Source: Flemingiibacterium sp964603455 (lineage in GTDB: Bacteria > Bacillota > Clostridia > Oscillospirales > CAG-272). Taken from it: a DNA stretch of 20,416 bases. How positions within the stretch are numbered: position 1 is the first letter of the stretch; every line of letters begins with the position of its first letter. Shown piece by piece: positions 1 to 6,764 of the stretch. The position numbers and the translations under genes were made by a program. The notes beneath the pieces are model-generated. The model saw only the letters and a program-made list of their open reading frames with translations, was not told the origin of the DNA and did not search any database. The stretch is taken from contig CAZRVL010000034.1 in assembly GCA_964603455.1 (NCBI GenBank), positions 1-20,416 of the forward strand. The letters run 5' to 3'.

Positions 1-685
1 ATAGGAATATCGTGCAGAAGCCTATTAGTGATGCGGCAAATGCACCGAAGTATGCCGGCTTTGGGCATTTTTTCTTTATCACGATAGATGAGACTATGAA
101 GCAGAGAGTGACGAGAAGTGCGGCGGCTGAGGCTTGTTCGGTCGTTATCGATGCGACAAATGCGGTAAATATCAGTATCGGACTGCCCTTGAAGCTCTCG
201 AAGTCGCGGCGGAACAGGTAATAAAACCAGATCGTGACTGTTGCGGGGAATAGATAGTTCATCATGCCTGTTGCCCAATAGAAGCCTTCGCGCAGTATCG
301 CAACATCGGTCAGACATAGTATCAAGCAGGTGATGACAAGCGCATATCTATATGTATTTTTGTCGCTGTCAGCTTTATAGGTCTTGGCGGCTATCTTGGC
401 GATTCCGATGACGAGTGTGGCGAGACAGAGAACATTGAATATCTGCCAAAAAAAGAAGCTGTAGCCGATAAGGAGCTCATCGAGCAGATGGACGAATGCG
501 CGCCCGTTGGTGTGTAGATAGTGGAAGATATTTTCGCTTAAGAAGTAATCTGCGCCGTTTTTTACGAATGCGGCATAGTAGTAGTCGTCACCGTAGAGTG
601 TTGTGAATGCCGTTGTAAGCGTATGTATCAACATGAATAGGGCGAATATCATGTGATGCCAATGATTTTTTAAAAATGCTTTCAT
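1..685 (-). CDS. Multipass membrane protein, DUF6056/GT-C-like, N-terminal part (truncated by window edge)
   Basis: The frame starts at the ATG complementary to 683-685, with an AAAGGAA ribosome binding site just upstream, and stays open for 228 codons to the left edge, so the C-terminus is missing. A short cytoplasmic N-terminus (MKAFLKNHWHH) leads into a first membrane helix at about residues 11-30. A GDDYYYAAF motif and an HTNGRAFVH motif follow in the first extracytoplasmic loop, then several more hydrophobic helices. An acidic pair after TM1 followed by a TNGR.xxH segment resembles the DUF6056 group of polytopic proteins, which are often found with surface-polysaccharide genes and share the general plan of GT-C glycosyltransferases; that family assignment is from memory and tentative. 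It lies downstream of the alsT terminator, so it is probably transcribed separately, but I see only a weak promoter candidate. Confidence 0.7.
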   Translation of the reverse strand, partial: MKAFLKNHWHHMIFALFMLIHTLTTAFTTLYGDDYYYAAFVKNGADYFLSENIFHYLHTNGRAFVHLLDELLIGYSFFFWQIFNVLCLATLVIGIAKIAAKTYKADSDKNTYRYALVITCLILCLTDVAILREGFYWATGMMNYLFPATVTIWFYYLFRRDFESFKGSPILIFTAFVASITTEQASAAALLVTLCFIVSSIVIKKKCPKPAYFGAFAASLIGFCTIFL

Positions 686-745
686 AATATTTCCTTTTTT
701 GTTCGATGATTATTAGACGCAAAATAATTGTTTTTGTTCCGAAAA

Positions 746-776
746 CAGAAAAAATCCCGATAAGGGATTTTTTCTG
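746..776 (-). terminator. Intrinsic terminator of the alsT-type symporter gene
   Basis: A perfect 13-bp inverted repeat (CAGAAAAAATCCC / GGGATTTTTTCTG, loop of 5) sits 10 bases past the symporter stop codon on the minus strand. The 3' arm is U-rich and is followed by UUUU. It separates the symporter from the membrane-protein gene at 1-685. Confidence 0.85.
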
Positions 777-785
777 CATTATGTA

Positions 786-2162
786 TTATTTCTTTTTCTT
801 GCTTGAAGCAACGTAAGTTACCATTCCGGAGAGTGCGATGAGACCGATAACGTTCGGTATGACCATGAGGTTGTTGAACATATCGGTGAGTTCCCAAACG
901 AGATCATTCGAGAGGAGCGAGCCGAGGAAGATAAATACGAGTGCGATAACGGTGTAGACAACAGTTGCTTTCTTACCGAAGAGGTATTCAACGTTGATCT
1001 TACCGAAGAGATTCCACGAGAGGATGGTCGAGAATGCGAAGAAGAGAAGTGCTATTGCAACGAATGCGCTACCGATCTTATCACCGAATACCGATGAGAA
1101 TGCGAGCTGAGCCATGTTCGTCTTGCTGATACCTTCAGCTGCGCCGGATGCGAGCGGACCGTTTCCTGCATAGAGTGTCGAGATGACAACGAGTGCGGTC
1201 ATGGTGAGGACGATGAAGGTGTCGATGAATACGCTGATCATAGCCGCGATGCCCTGCTTGTGGGGATCGTCAACATTTGCGAGTGCGTGTGCGTGAGGAG
1301 TAGAACCCATACCTGCTTCGTTCGAGAAGAGTCCGCGCTTAACGCCCTGGCTTATTGCGGTCTTTATTGCATAACCGAGGCTTCCCCCGATGATAGCGTT
1401 CGGAACGAATGCGTACTTGAAGATCATTGCAATGGTTTCGGGGATGTACTGGATGCGGCAGATGAGAAGTATGAGACCTCCGACGAGGTAGAGAACTGCC
1501 ATGATCGGAACGAGTTTCTCAGTGACCGATGCGAGACGGTTGACACCGCCGAGGAAGATTATTGCTGCGAGGACTGTGATGATGATACCGATAATCCAAG
1601 AGGGGATACCGAATGCGTTCTGGCAGGTCTCACCGATCGAGTTTGACTGAACCATACAGCCCATGAAACCGAGCGCGAGGGTGATCGCAACTGCGAAGAA
1701 GGTTGCGAGGAATTTACCGAACTTACCTTTGAATGCGGTCTTGATGTAGTAGACCGGTCCGCCGTGGATGCTACCGTCTTCCTTGACGACACGAGTCTTC
1801 TGCGCGAGAATCGCTTCAGCGTAGATCGTTGCCATTCCGAAGAAGGCGATTATCCACATCCAGAATATTGCGCCGGGACCACCGATGAGTATCGCGCCGC
1901 AGGCACCGATAATATTACCTGTACCGACCTGCGCGGCTATTGCTGTTGCGACTGCCTGGAAGGAGGACATTCCGCTCTCATGCTTTTTGCCGTTGAGCGA
2001 AAAATTGCCGAATACCTGTCTCATGCCTTCGCCGAAGCAGCGGATCTGAACGAACTTCGTCTTAATCGAGAAGAAAAGTCCGCAGCCGACCAGAAGTATG
2101 ATCAGGATATAGTCTGAAAGATAAGCGTTGATTTTTTGTACAATACTAAGAAGAGTCTCCAT
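786..2162 (-). CDS. alsT: Alanine/glycine:cation symporter (AGCS family, AlsT-like)
   Basis: A 458-residue polytopic inner-membrane protein with the usual AGCS length and about ten to eleven hydrophobic helices. Family hallmarks are visible: QVGTGNIIGACGAI near residues 75-90, GGPGAIFWMWIIAFFG just after it, GGPVYYIK around residue 135, and SNEAGMGSTPHAHA around residues 275-290. It should import alanine or glycine with Na+. The start ATG is preceded by AGAAAGG at a good distance. The leader carries a glycine riboswitch (2241-2332) and a promoter (2411-2439), which makes glycine the likely physiological substrate or signal; the protein sequence alone does not separate glycine from alanine. 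A strong terminator follows. The gene upstream encodes a second Na+-coupled amino-acid transporter from a separate promoter. Confidence 0.95.
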   Translation of the reverse strand: METLLSIVQKINAYLSDYILIILLVGCGLFFSIKTKFVQIRCFGEGMRQVFGNFSLNGKKHESGMSSFQAVATAIAAQVGTGNIIGACGAILIGGPGAIFWMWIIAFFGMATIYAEAILAQKTRVVKEDGSIHGGPVYYIKTAFKGKFGKFLATFFAVAITLALGFMGCMVQSNSIGETCQNAFGIPSWIIGIIITVLAAIIFLGGVNRLASVTEKLVPIMAVLYLVGGLILLICRIQYIPETIAMIFKYAFVPNAIIGGSLGYAIKTAISQGVKRGLFSNEAGMGSTPHAHALANVDDPHKQGIAAMISVFIDTFIVLTMTALVVISTLYAGNGPLASGAAEGISKTNMAQLAFSSVFGDKIGSAFVAIALLFFAFSTILSWNLFGKINVEYLFGKKATVVYTVIALVFIFLGSLLSNDLVWELTDMFNNLMVIPNVIGLIALSGMVTYVASSKKKK

Positions 2163-2240
2163 ATTTATTGCCTTTCTGTAATGATAGAGATTATCTTCCG
2201 GAAACAGCGTAAATACAGAGACTCACGTTCAGTCGAGTAT

Positions 2241-2332
2241 TTGCTCCATTCTTTTGCCTGAGAGATTCAATATTCGCATTCACGAATATTTTGCACCTTC
2301 GGCACCTGATTTTACAGGATTCTCCGGAGTCC
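2241..2332 (-). ncRNA. Glycine riboswitch, single aptamer, upstream of alsT
   Basis: Read on the minus strand, the leader holds the conserved glycine-aptamer core: GGACUCCGGAGA at the 5' side, GGUGCCGAAGGUGCAAA in the middle and AAUCUCUCAGGCAAAAG at the 3' side. The fold is consistent: P1 CUCC (2326-2329) with GGAG (2244-2247), P2 GGAGA (2321-2325) with the UCUCUC of 2260-2265, a CCUG/CAGG hairpin, and an 8-bp arm AAUAUUCG/CGAAUAUU. Only one aptamer is present, not the common tandem pair. About 80 nt separate it from the ATG of the symporter. I see no canonical intrinsic terminator there, so the expression platform is unclear and may act on translation. Confidence 0.92.
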
Positions 2333-2410
2333 CCTCCGCCATCTGTTTCGAAAAATCGCGAATTTTCCGATCCAAACGATTTCAGCGGGGAAATTTTTGA
2401 TTACATTAAT

Positions 2411-2439
2411 ATGATACCACATTTTCGACGCTTTGTCAA
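2411..2439 (-). promoter_or_regulatory. SigA-type promoter of the riboswitch/alsT unit
   Basis: On the minus strand, -35 TTGACA (2434-2439) and -10 TATCAT (2411-2416) are 17 nt apart, with a TGG extended -10. It lies between the upstream transporter's stop and the riboswitch, so the aptamer is transcribed independently of that gene. Confidence 0.85.
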
Positions 2440-2481
2440 TAGTTTTTTCAAAGTTTGTCAAAATACGGCGTTTTATACAAC

Positions 2482-3864
2482 TCACAGGAACATCGAAACT
2501 ATCGACATGATCAGAACGACGATTATGATGATCGGCAGAACCCATGTCATATAAGGCTTGAGCCACTTAGGAAATTTCGGGCCGTGGTCGCCGGTATTAG
2601 CTTCGGAGATGAAGTTGTCCCAACCCCAGCCGAGTTTTCTTGTACAGAAGATGACATAGATGAGCGAACCGAACGGGAGCAGGAGATTCGAGACGAGCTT
2701 ATCCTCAAGGTCGAGGAAACCATAGCCGAGTACGGTGATATTTTCCCAGATGCTGAGCGAGAAGACTGCGGGGAGCGCAAGAACGAGTATGAGTGCAATG
2801 TTTATAGCTGCGATAACACGGCGGCTGAGCTTTGTGAGTTCGAGCCAGAAGGACATGATATTTTCAAATACGGCGATGACTGTCGAAAATGCCGCGAATA
2901 TCATGAAGAGGAAGAAGAGTGCGCCGACTATGCGTCCGCCGGGCATTTCATTGAATATGCTCGAAAGTGTGGTGAAAAGGAATGAAGCACCGACTGTGCC
3001 TGCATCAGCTGTCTGACCGCCGTTATATGTGTAGCAGGCAGGGAAGATGATTATTCCCGACATGAGTGCGACAAAGGTATCGAGTGAAACTATGGTTGCC
3101 GCCTCGCCGAGAAGTCTGCGCTCTTTTCCGATGTAGCTGCCGAATATTGCTATCGAACCCATGCCTATCGAGAGCGTGAAGAATGCCTGTCCCATTGCGG
3201 CAGAGATGACCGTCCAGATTCCCGAGTCCTTCATTTTTTCAAATGAGGGGATGAGATAGAATTTCAGACCTGCGCCTGCTTCGGACAATGTACATGAATA
3301 GATCGCGAGTCCGATCATCAGGAAGAGCAGGAGAGCCATCATGCTCTTTGTTATCTTTTCGACTCCGTTTTGAAGTCCGAGCGCGCAGACCGCAAAGCAG
3401 ATGATTATTACCGCGAAAGTTGCTATTGTGATGAGTCCGGTGTTCGAGATCATGCCAACGAACACGCCGCCAAGCTCCTCGCCGCCGTGGAAATCAAGTA
3501 TCGAGCCGTCAAGATATTTTACGAAGTAAATCAGCATCCAACCGGCGATACAGGTGTAAAACATCATGAGGAGATAGTTTCCGATGATACCGAGATATTT
3601 CATCAGATGCCATTTCTGACCCTTTTTTTCGAGTACATCGAAGGAAGTCGCGATAGAACGCTGACTTGCGCGTCCGACAGTCAATTCAACTGTCATGATC
3701 GGAAGTCCGAGCAGAATGAGGAAGGCGATATAGACCAGCACGAATGCCGCGCCACCGTATGCGCCTGTGATTATCGGGAAACGGTAAACATTTCCCAGAC
3801 CGATGGCACAGCCGGCTGAGATCAAAATAAATCCCAGTCGTGAACCGAATTTTTCTCTTTCCAT
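2482..3864 (-). CDS. Sodium-dependent amino-acid transporter, NSS/SNF family
   Basis: A 460-residue polytopic protein with the bacterial NSS (LeuT/TnaT/MhsT-like) N-terminal signature: GSRLGFILISAGCAIGLGNVYRFP at residues 7-30, where the unwound TM1 glycines bind Na+ and substrate, followed by GGAAFVLVY and GLPIMTVELTVGR. Further helices extend to the C-terminus, about eleven to twelve in all. It should couple Na+ entry to uptake of an amino acid; the substrate cannot be read from the sequence. The start ATG (3862-3864) has an AGAAAGG site. It has its own promoter at 3909-3937. I see no terminator before the downstream riboswitch promoter, so some read-through into alsT is possible. The proximity suggests, but does not prove, a shared role in glycine or small neutral amino-acid uptake. 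Confidence 0.93.
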   Translation of the reverse strand: MEREKFGSRLGFILISAGCAIGLGNVYRFPIITGAYGGAAFVLVYIAFLILLGLPIMTVELTVGRASQRSIATSFDVLEKKGQKWHLMKYLGIIGNYLLMMFYTCIAGWMLIYFVKYLDGSILDFHGGEELGGVFVGMISNTGLITIATFAVIIICFAVCALGLQNGVEKITKSMMALLLFLMIGLAIYSCTLSEAGAGLKFYLIPSFEKMKDSGIWTVISAAMGQAFFTLSIGMGSIAIFGSYIGKERRLLGEAATIVSLDTFVALMSGIIIFPACYTYNGGQTADAGTVGASFLFTTLSSIFNEMPGGRIVGALFFLFMIFAAFSTVIAVFENIMSFWLELTKLSRRVIAAINIALILVLALPAVFSLSIWENITVLGYGFLDLEDKLVSNLLLPFGSLIYVIFCTRKLGWGWDNFISEANTGDHGPKFPKWLKPYMTWVLPIIIIVVLIMSIVSMFL

Positions 3865-3887
3865 AAGTTAATGCCTTTCTGAAAAAC

Positions 3888-3905
3888 ATAGTAGTATATT
3901 ACTAT
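3888..3905. promoter_or_regulatory. Near-palindrome overlapping the NSS gene transcription start
   Basis: An 18-bp sequence (ATAGTAGTATATTACTAT) matches its own reverse complement at 16 of 18 positions. It lies immediately downstream of the -10 element of the NSS transporter promoter, where repressor operators often sit. AT-rich palindromes arise easily by chance, so an operator role is only a possibility. Confidence 0.3.
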
Positions 3906-3908
3906 AAT

Positions 3909-3937
3909 ATTGTACCATACTTTTCTCAAAAAAGCAA
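3909..3937 (-). promoter_or_regulatory. Promoter of the NSS transporter gene
   Basis: On the minus strand, -35 TTGCTT (3932-3937) and -10 TACAAT (3909-3914) are 17 nt apart, with a TGG extended -10. The transporter ATG is about 45 bases downstream. The block overlapping its -35 is identical over 16 nt to that of the alsT promoter. Confidence 0.75.
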
Positions 3938-3957
3938 TAGTTTTTTCAAAAAAAATA

Positions 3958-3988
3958 AACTTTGCGCCGATATGTTCGACGCAAAGTT
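3958..3988 (-). terminator. Intrinsic terminator of the ligase/ACP/HD operon
   Basis: Four bases after the HD gene stop on the minus strand there is a 13-bp stem (outer nine pairs AACTTTGCG/CGCAAAGTT, then one U-G and three more pairs) with a 5-nt loop, followed by TATTTTTTTT. It is a strong rho-independent terminator that closes the operon before the NSS transporter promoter. Confidence 0.9.
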
Positions 3989-3992
3989 AGAT

Positions 3993-4544
3993 TTAAGCCA
4001 TTGTGTATGTACAATTTACTGCCGGAACTGCAAGAGATGATGCCAGAACCAGGCTTTTTGTCCGTCTTATTTCGGGCAGATTATATGGATTTCTGGAGAA
4101 GACCTCGTACAGTGAGCATATTTTGTCTACTATAGAGACGAGATGACTTTCCTTATAACGCGGTATCAGCGGAACTAACGGGAACATATGCCGTGTGATT
4201 ATATCGCGTTCGACATCCGAAAGCTCGAAGTCGAAGAGTGCGTTATAGAATGCGGTGAACGGATGTGAAAAACCGTGCATTCCGTTTTTGCGTTTTGGCT
4301 CGATATGCCAGTCGTAGAGAAAATAGTCGTGCAGCAATGCGCCGCGAATCAGCTCATAGAGTCTGAAATCCAGTATCTCACCTAAGAATTTCGCGATGCG
4401 GAAGCAGAAATATGCTACTGCTATGCTGTGGAGCAGGCAGGAGGTGTTTCCGTGCTGTATAAATTCCTCTTCGACTGCAAATCTTGAGCCGCGCATGGTT
4501 TCGAGAACCAGCTCGGTGAAGGAGGCGGACGCTATACTTTTCAT
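3993..4544 (-). CDS. HD-domain hydrolase (putative phosphohydrolase)
   Basis: A 183-residue soluble protein with an HD-superfamily layout: QHGNTSCLLHSIAVAY at about residues 29-44 supplies the first His, GALLHDYFLYDWH at about 67-79 the HD pair, followed by HGFSHP, then RHMFPLVPLIP and VDKICSLYEVF with the late His and Asp. I recall the HDYFLYDWH...HGFxHP...HMFPL pattern as a conserved clostridial HD family of unknown substrate. It is last in an operon, starting 6 bases after the ACP stop with no strong ribosome binding site, so it is probably translationally coupled. The partnership with an acyl ligase and ACP hints at acyl- or phosphopantetheine-related chemistry, but nothing in the sequence shows the substrate. 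The N-terminal 28 residues are less clear and a later start is conceivable. Confidence 0.8.
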   Translation of the reverse strand: MKSIASASFTELVLETMRGSRFAVEEEFIQHGNTSCLLHSIAVAYFCFRIAKFLGEILDFRLYELIRGALLHDYFLYDWHIEPKRKNGMHGFSHPFTAFYNALFDFELSDVERDIITRHMFPLVPLIPRYKESHLVSIVDKICSLYEVFSRNPYNLPEIRRTKSLVLASSLAVPAVNCTYTMA

Positions 4545-4550
4545 CCGCGC

Positions 4551-4775
4551 TTACTCTATAGACTGCAAATAATTTACAACGTCACCGACGCTGATGAACT
4601 TGGAAAGCTGCTTATCATCGATCTCAACGCCGAGCTTATCCTCGCAGAGCAGAATGAGGTCTGCAAGTTCGAGAGAGTTTATGCCGAGGTCTTTGGCAAG
4701 CTCCGCATCCATCGTGACCTGATCGGGGTCGATGGAAAGGTCATCGACGAGTATGGTTTTGAACTGTTCGTACAT
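4551..4775 (-). CDS. Acyl carrier protein
   Basis: A 74-residue acidic protein with the PP-binding fold pattern: AELAKDLGINSLELADLILLCEDKLGVEIDD spans about residues 24-54, and Ser34 in NSLEL is the expected 4'-phosphopantetheine attachment site. The usual DSL is NSL here. The start at 4773-4775 was chosen because GGAGG lies 9 bases upstream and the protein then has normal ACP length; the frame is open further upstream but that part has no ACP similarity. It begins 22 bases after the ligase gene stop and is followed 6 bases later by the HD gene. As a dedicated ACP beside an AMP-forming ligase, it may receive the acyl group that the ligase activates, rather than being the housekeeping AcpP, which normally sits among fab genes. 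Confidence 0.92.
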   Translation of the reverse strand: MYEQFKTILVDDLSIDPDQVTMDAELAKDLGINSLELADLILLCEDKLGVEIDDKQLSKFISVGDVVNYLQSIE

Positions 4776-4797
4776 TGGTATCAATCCTCCGGTAATA

Positions 4798-6531
4798 TTA
4801 TTTCGTTTCGTATACGAAACGCTTGATTTTTTTAGAGCTGGTTTTTTCGAACTCTTCCTTGGAGATCTCGACATTGGTCATATGCTTGAAGGACGGGAGA
4901 GATCGATTTATCTCATTGACTGCCTCACGGATGATAGCTTCGACCTCGCTGTCGTCCTTTCCGTCCAATTTGTCGTAATTCGGATGGATGAGGGCGGTTA
5001 TGACTATATCATCGTCATCGTTTTTGCGTCCGAGGACTATCGATTCGGAGATGAGGTCACAGTGCGAAAGGTGTTCCTCAAGCTCTTCGGGAAATACGTT
5101 CTTGCCGTTCGACAGGATTATGACATTTTTCTTGCGACCGGTTATATAGATATAACCATCGTTGTCGATATATCCGACATCTCCGGTCTTGAACCAGTAG
5201 TTGTTGTCGAAATTCTTCATGTCGTGAGTGAAGGCTTTCTTTGTAGCCTCCTCGTCCTTGTAGTAGCCGAGCATGACATTATTGCCCTTTACGACTATTT
5301 CGCCGTAATCCTCAGACGGGTCTTTGTCGATCCTTACGCGGCAGCCTGCTACATGCTTACCGACCGAGCCGAAGCGCGGTGCGCCGTTCGGATTGCAGGC
5401 AACGAGCGGTGCGCATTCGGTAATGCCGTAACCTTCGAACACGACTATGCCGAAGGAGTAGAGATCTTTTAATATTTGTGGGCTTATAGGTGCGCCGCCG
5501 CAGACTATCGACTTTACTTCTCCGCCGAAAGCGTCAAGTATCTCTTTAAAGAGCTTTCTTCTGATGTCTATGCCGAGCTTTAAGAGAAAATCGCTCATTT
5601 TCATTGCCGAGCGGACTTTTTTCTCGATACCCTTTTTCTTTATGTTCTCCCAGATCTTCTTGTAGAAGGTCTCGACAAAGAGCGGAACGAGAACGAGCGC
5701 GTTCGGCTTGTAATTTTGAATGTTGCGCTGGACATATTTAAGGCTGTCATTGATGTAGACAGATGCGCCGAGGTTGATGACCGCAAGGTGCATACAGGTC
5801 ATTTCAAAGGTATGATGCTGTGGGAGCACCGAGACGAGCCGTGTTTTCGAGTCGTAGGGAACGACCTTACATGATGCCCAGGTGGCTGCAACAAAATTCT
5901 TCATGCAGAGCATTACACCCTTTGCCGTTCCGGTAGTTCCGGAGGTGAAAAGTATCGCGCAGAGCTTTTCCTGATCGAGTGTGCCGAGATAATAGTTATT
6001 GTTGTGATCATCGAGTGCCTGCTTACCGAGTGCAAGAACATCATCGAAGGGCATTACCTGCGGATTCTGCGGTAGGGAAGAATCAACTGTATCCTCACCC
6101 TTCATCGGTATGAAGAAACGCAGGTCGGGAAGCTTATCAGCCATTCCGGTGAGGACTCCGTTCAGCTCCTGCTCATATACTACCGCCTTACATTCTGCGC
6201 GGTTCAGGAAGTTGACCAGCTGTTCGGGGGAGACCTCGCGGTCTATCGGTACGATGACTCCTGTAGAGTTGACTGTTCCGAGGTATGTTACGGTGAATTT
6301 CGGCGAGGTATGTGAAATTACGGCAACATGCTCACCGCGTATGCCGAGTACATCGAGTGCAGTTCCGAACTGCTCGACCTCATCTCTGAGACGGTTATAG
6401 GAATAATGCACCTCCTGCTTATCTTCTTTATAAACATAGAGGTCTTTTTCACCGAAAAATGCGGCAGAGGTGAGAACCATATCGCGCAGATCTTTTACTT
6501 CACGCGGCAGGTCTCGCTTGAAAGGTTTCAT
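4798..6531 (-). CDS. AMP-dependent acyl-CoA (or acyl-ACP) synthetase
   Basis: A 577-residue member of the ANL adenylating superfamily, closest in style to long-chain fatty-acid ligases. Motifs in order: P-loop FTSGTTGTAKGV (195-206), SVLPQHHTFEMT (234-245), CGGAPIS (344-350), FEGYGITECAP (365-375), WFKTGDVGYIDNDGYIYITGR (446-466), NGKNVFPEELE (475-485), and the C-terminal catalytic lysine region SSKKIKRF (565-572, probably Lys568). It should activate a carboxylic acid as acyl-AMP and pass it to a thiol acceptor. With an ACP gene directly downstream, the acceptor could be holo-ACP rather than CoA; this is inference. It is the first gene of the operon, with an AAGGAG site 12 bases before the ATG, a consensus promoter at 6654-6682 and a leader of about 115 nt. 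Confidence 0.93.
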   Translation of the reverse strand: MKPFKRDLPREVKDLRDMVLTSAAFFGEKDLYVYKEDKQEVHYSYNRLRDEVEQFGTALDVLGIRGEHVAVISHTSPKFTVTYLGTVNSTGVIVPIDREVSPEQLVNFLNRAECKAVVYEQELNGVLTGMADKLPDLRFFIPMKGEDTVDSSLPQNPQVMPFDDVLALGKQALDDHNNNYYLGTLDQEKLCAILFTSGTTGTAKGVMLCMKNFVAATWASCKVVPYDSKTRLVSVLPQHHTFEMTCMHLAVINLGASVYINDSLKYVQRNIQNYKPNALVLVPLFVETFYKKIWENIKKKGIEKKVRSAMKMSDFLLKLGIDIRRKLFKEILDAFGGEVKSIVCGGAPISPQILKDLYSFGIVVFEGYGITECAPLVACNPNGAPRFGSVGKHVAGCRVRIDKDPSEDYGEIVVKGNNVMLGYYKDEEATKKAFTHDMKNFDNNYWFKTGDVGYIDNDGYIYITGRKKNVIILSNGKNVFPEELEEHLSHCDLISESIVLGRKNDDDDIVITALIHPNYDKLDGKDDSEVEAIIREAVNEINRSLPSFKHMTNVEISKEEFEKTSSKKIKRFVYETK

Positions 6532-6591
6532 TGTTATAGAGAACTCCTTTTTTAGTTCAATTTAAGCTCAATATAATGCGCTTTATCGTGA

Positions 6592-6640
6592 TATTTCGGA
6601 CGAATAGTCCGTACAGCCCGTTCAAGCTTATGCGAACGAG
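6592..6640 (-). promoter_or_regulatory. Structured leader of the ligase operon
   Basis: On the minus strand the 5' leader contains AGCUCGUUC/GAACGGGCU, a 9-bp stem with one wobble and a 10-nt loop, followed by a small CGGAC/GTCCG hairpin. Neither has a U-tract, so these are not terminators. I do not recognise a known riboswitch or T-box. They may only stabilise the RNA. Confidence 0.4.
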
Positions 6641-6653
6641 CTTATTATATACT

Positions 6654-6682
6654 ATTATACACCATTTTTCGCGATTTGTCAA
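6654..6682 (-). promoter_or_regulatory. Consensus SigA promoter of the ligase/ACP/HD operon
   Basis: On the minus strand, perfect TTGACA (6677-6682) and perfect TATAAT (6654-6659) are separated by 17 nt. This is the strongest promoter match in the window and suggests robust basal expression unless repressed. Confidence 0.9.
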
Positions 6683-6764
6683 GACAAAAATTGCGAAAAA
6701 TGCAGATTTGAGAATAAAACGTATAGATCGAGCTTTTGCACAGAAACTATAAGAGCTGAGCTTT

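Noticed and set aside
588..779. Short minus-strand open frame starting in the alsT terminator
   Set aside because: It begins inside a terminator stem and overlaps the membrane-protein gene in another frame.
4732..5472. A 246-codon open frame on the plus strand across the ACP and ligase genes
   Set aside because: It is antisense to two well-supported genes and has no recognisable domains or translation start signal.
6560..6650. FapR-type operator or T-box in the ligase leader
   Set aside because: No FapR-like inverted repeat and no T-box sequence or specifier loop could be identified.
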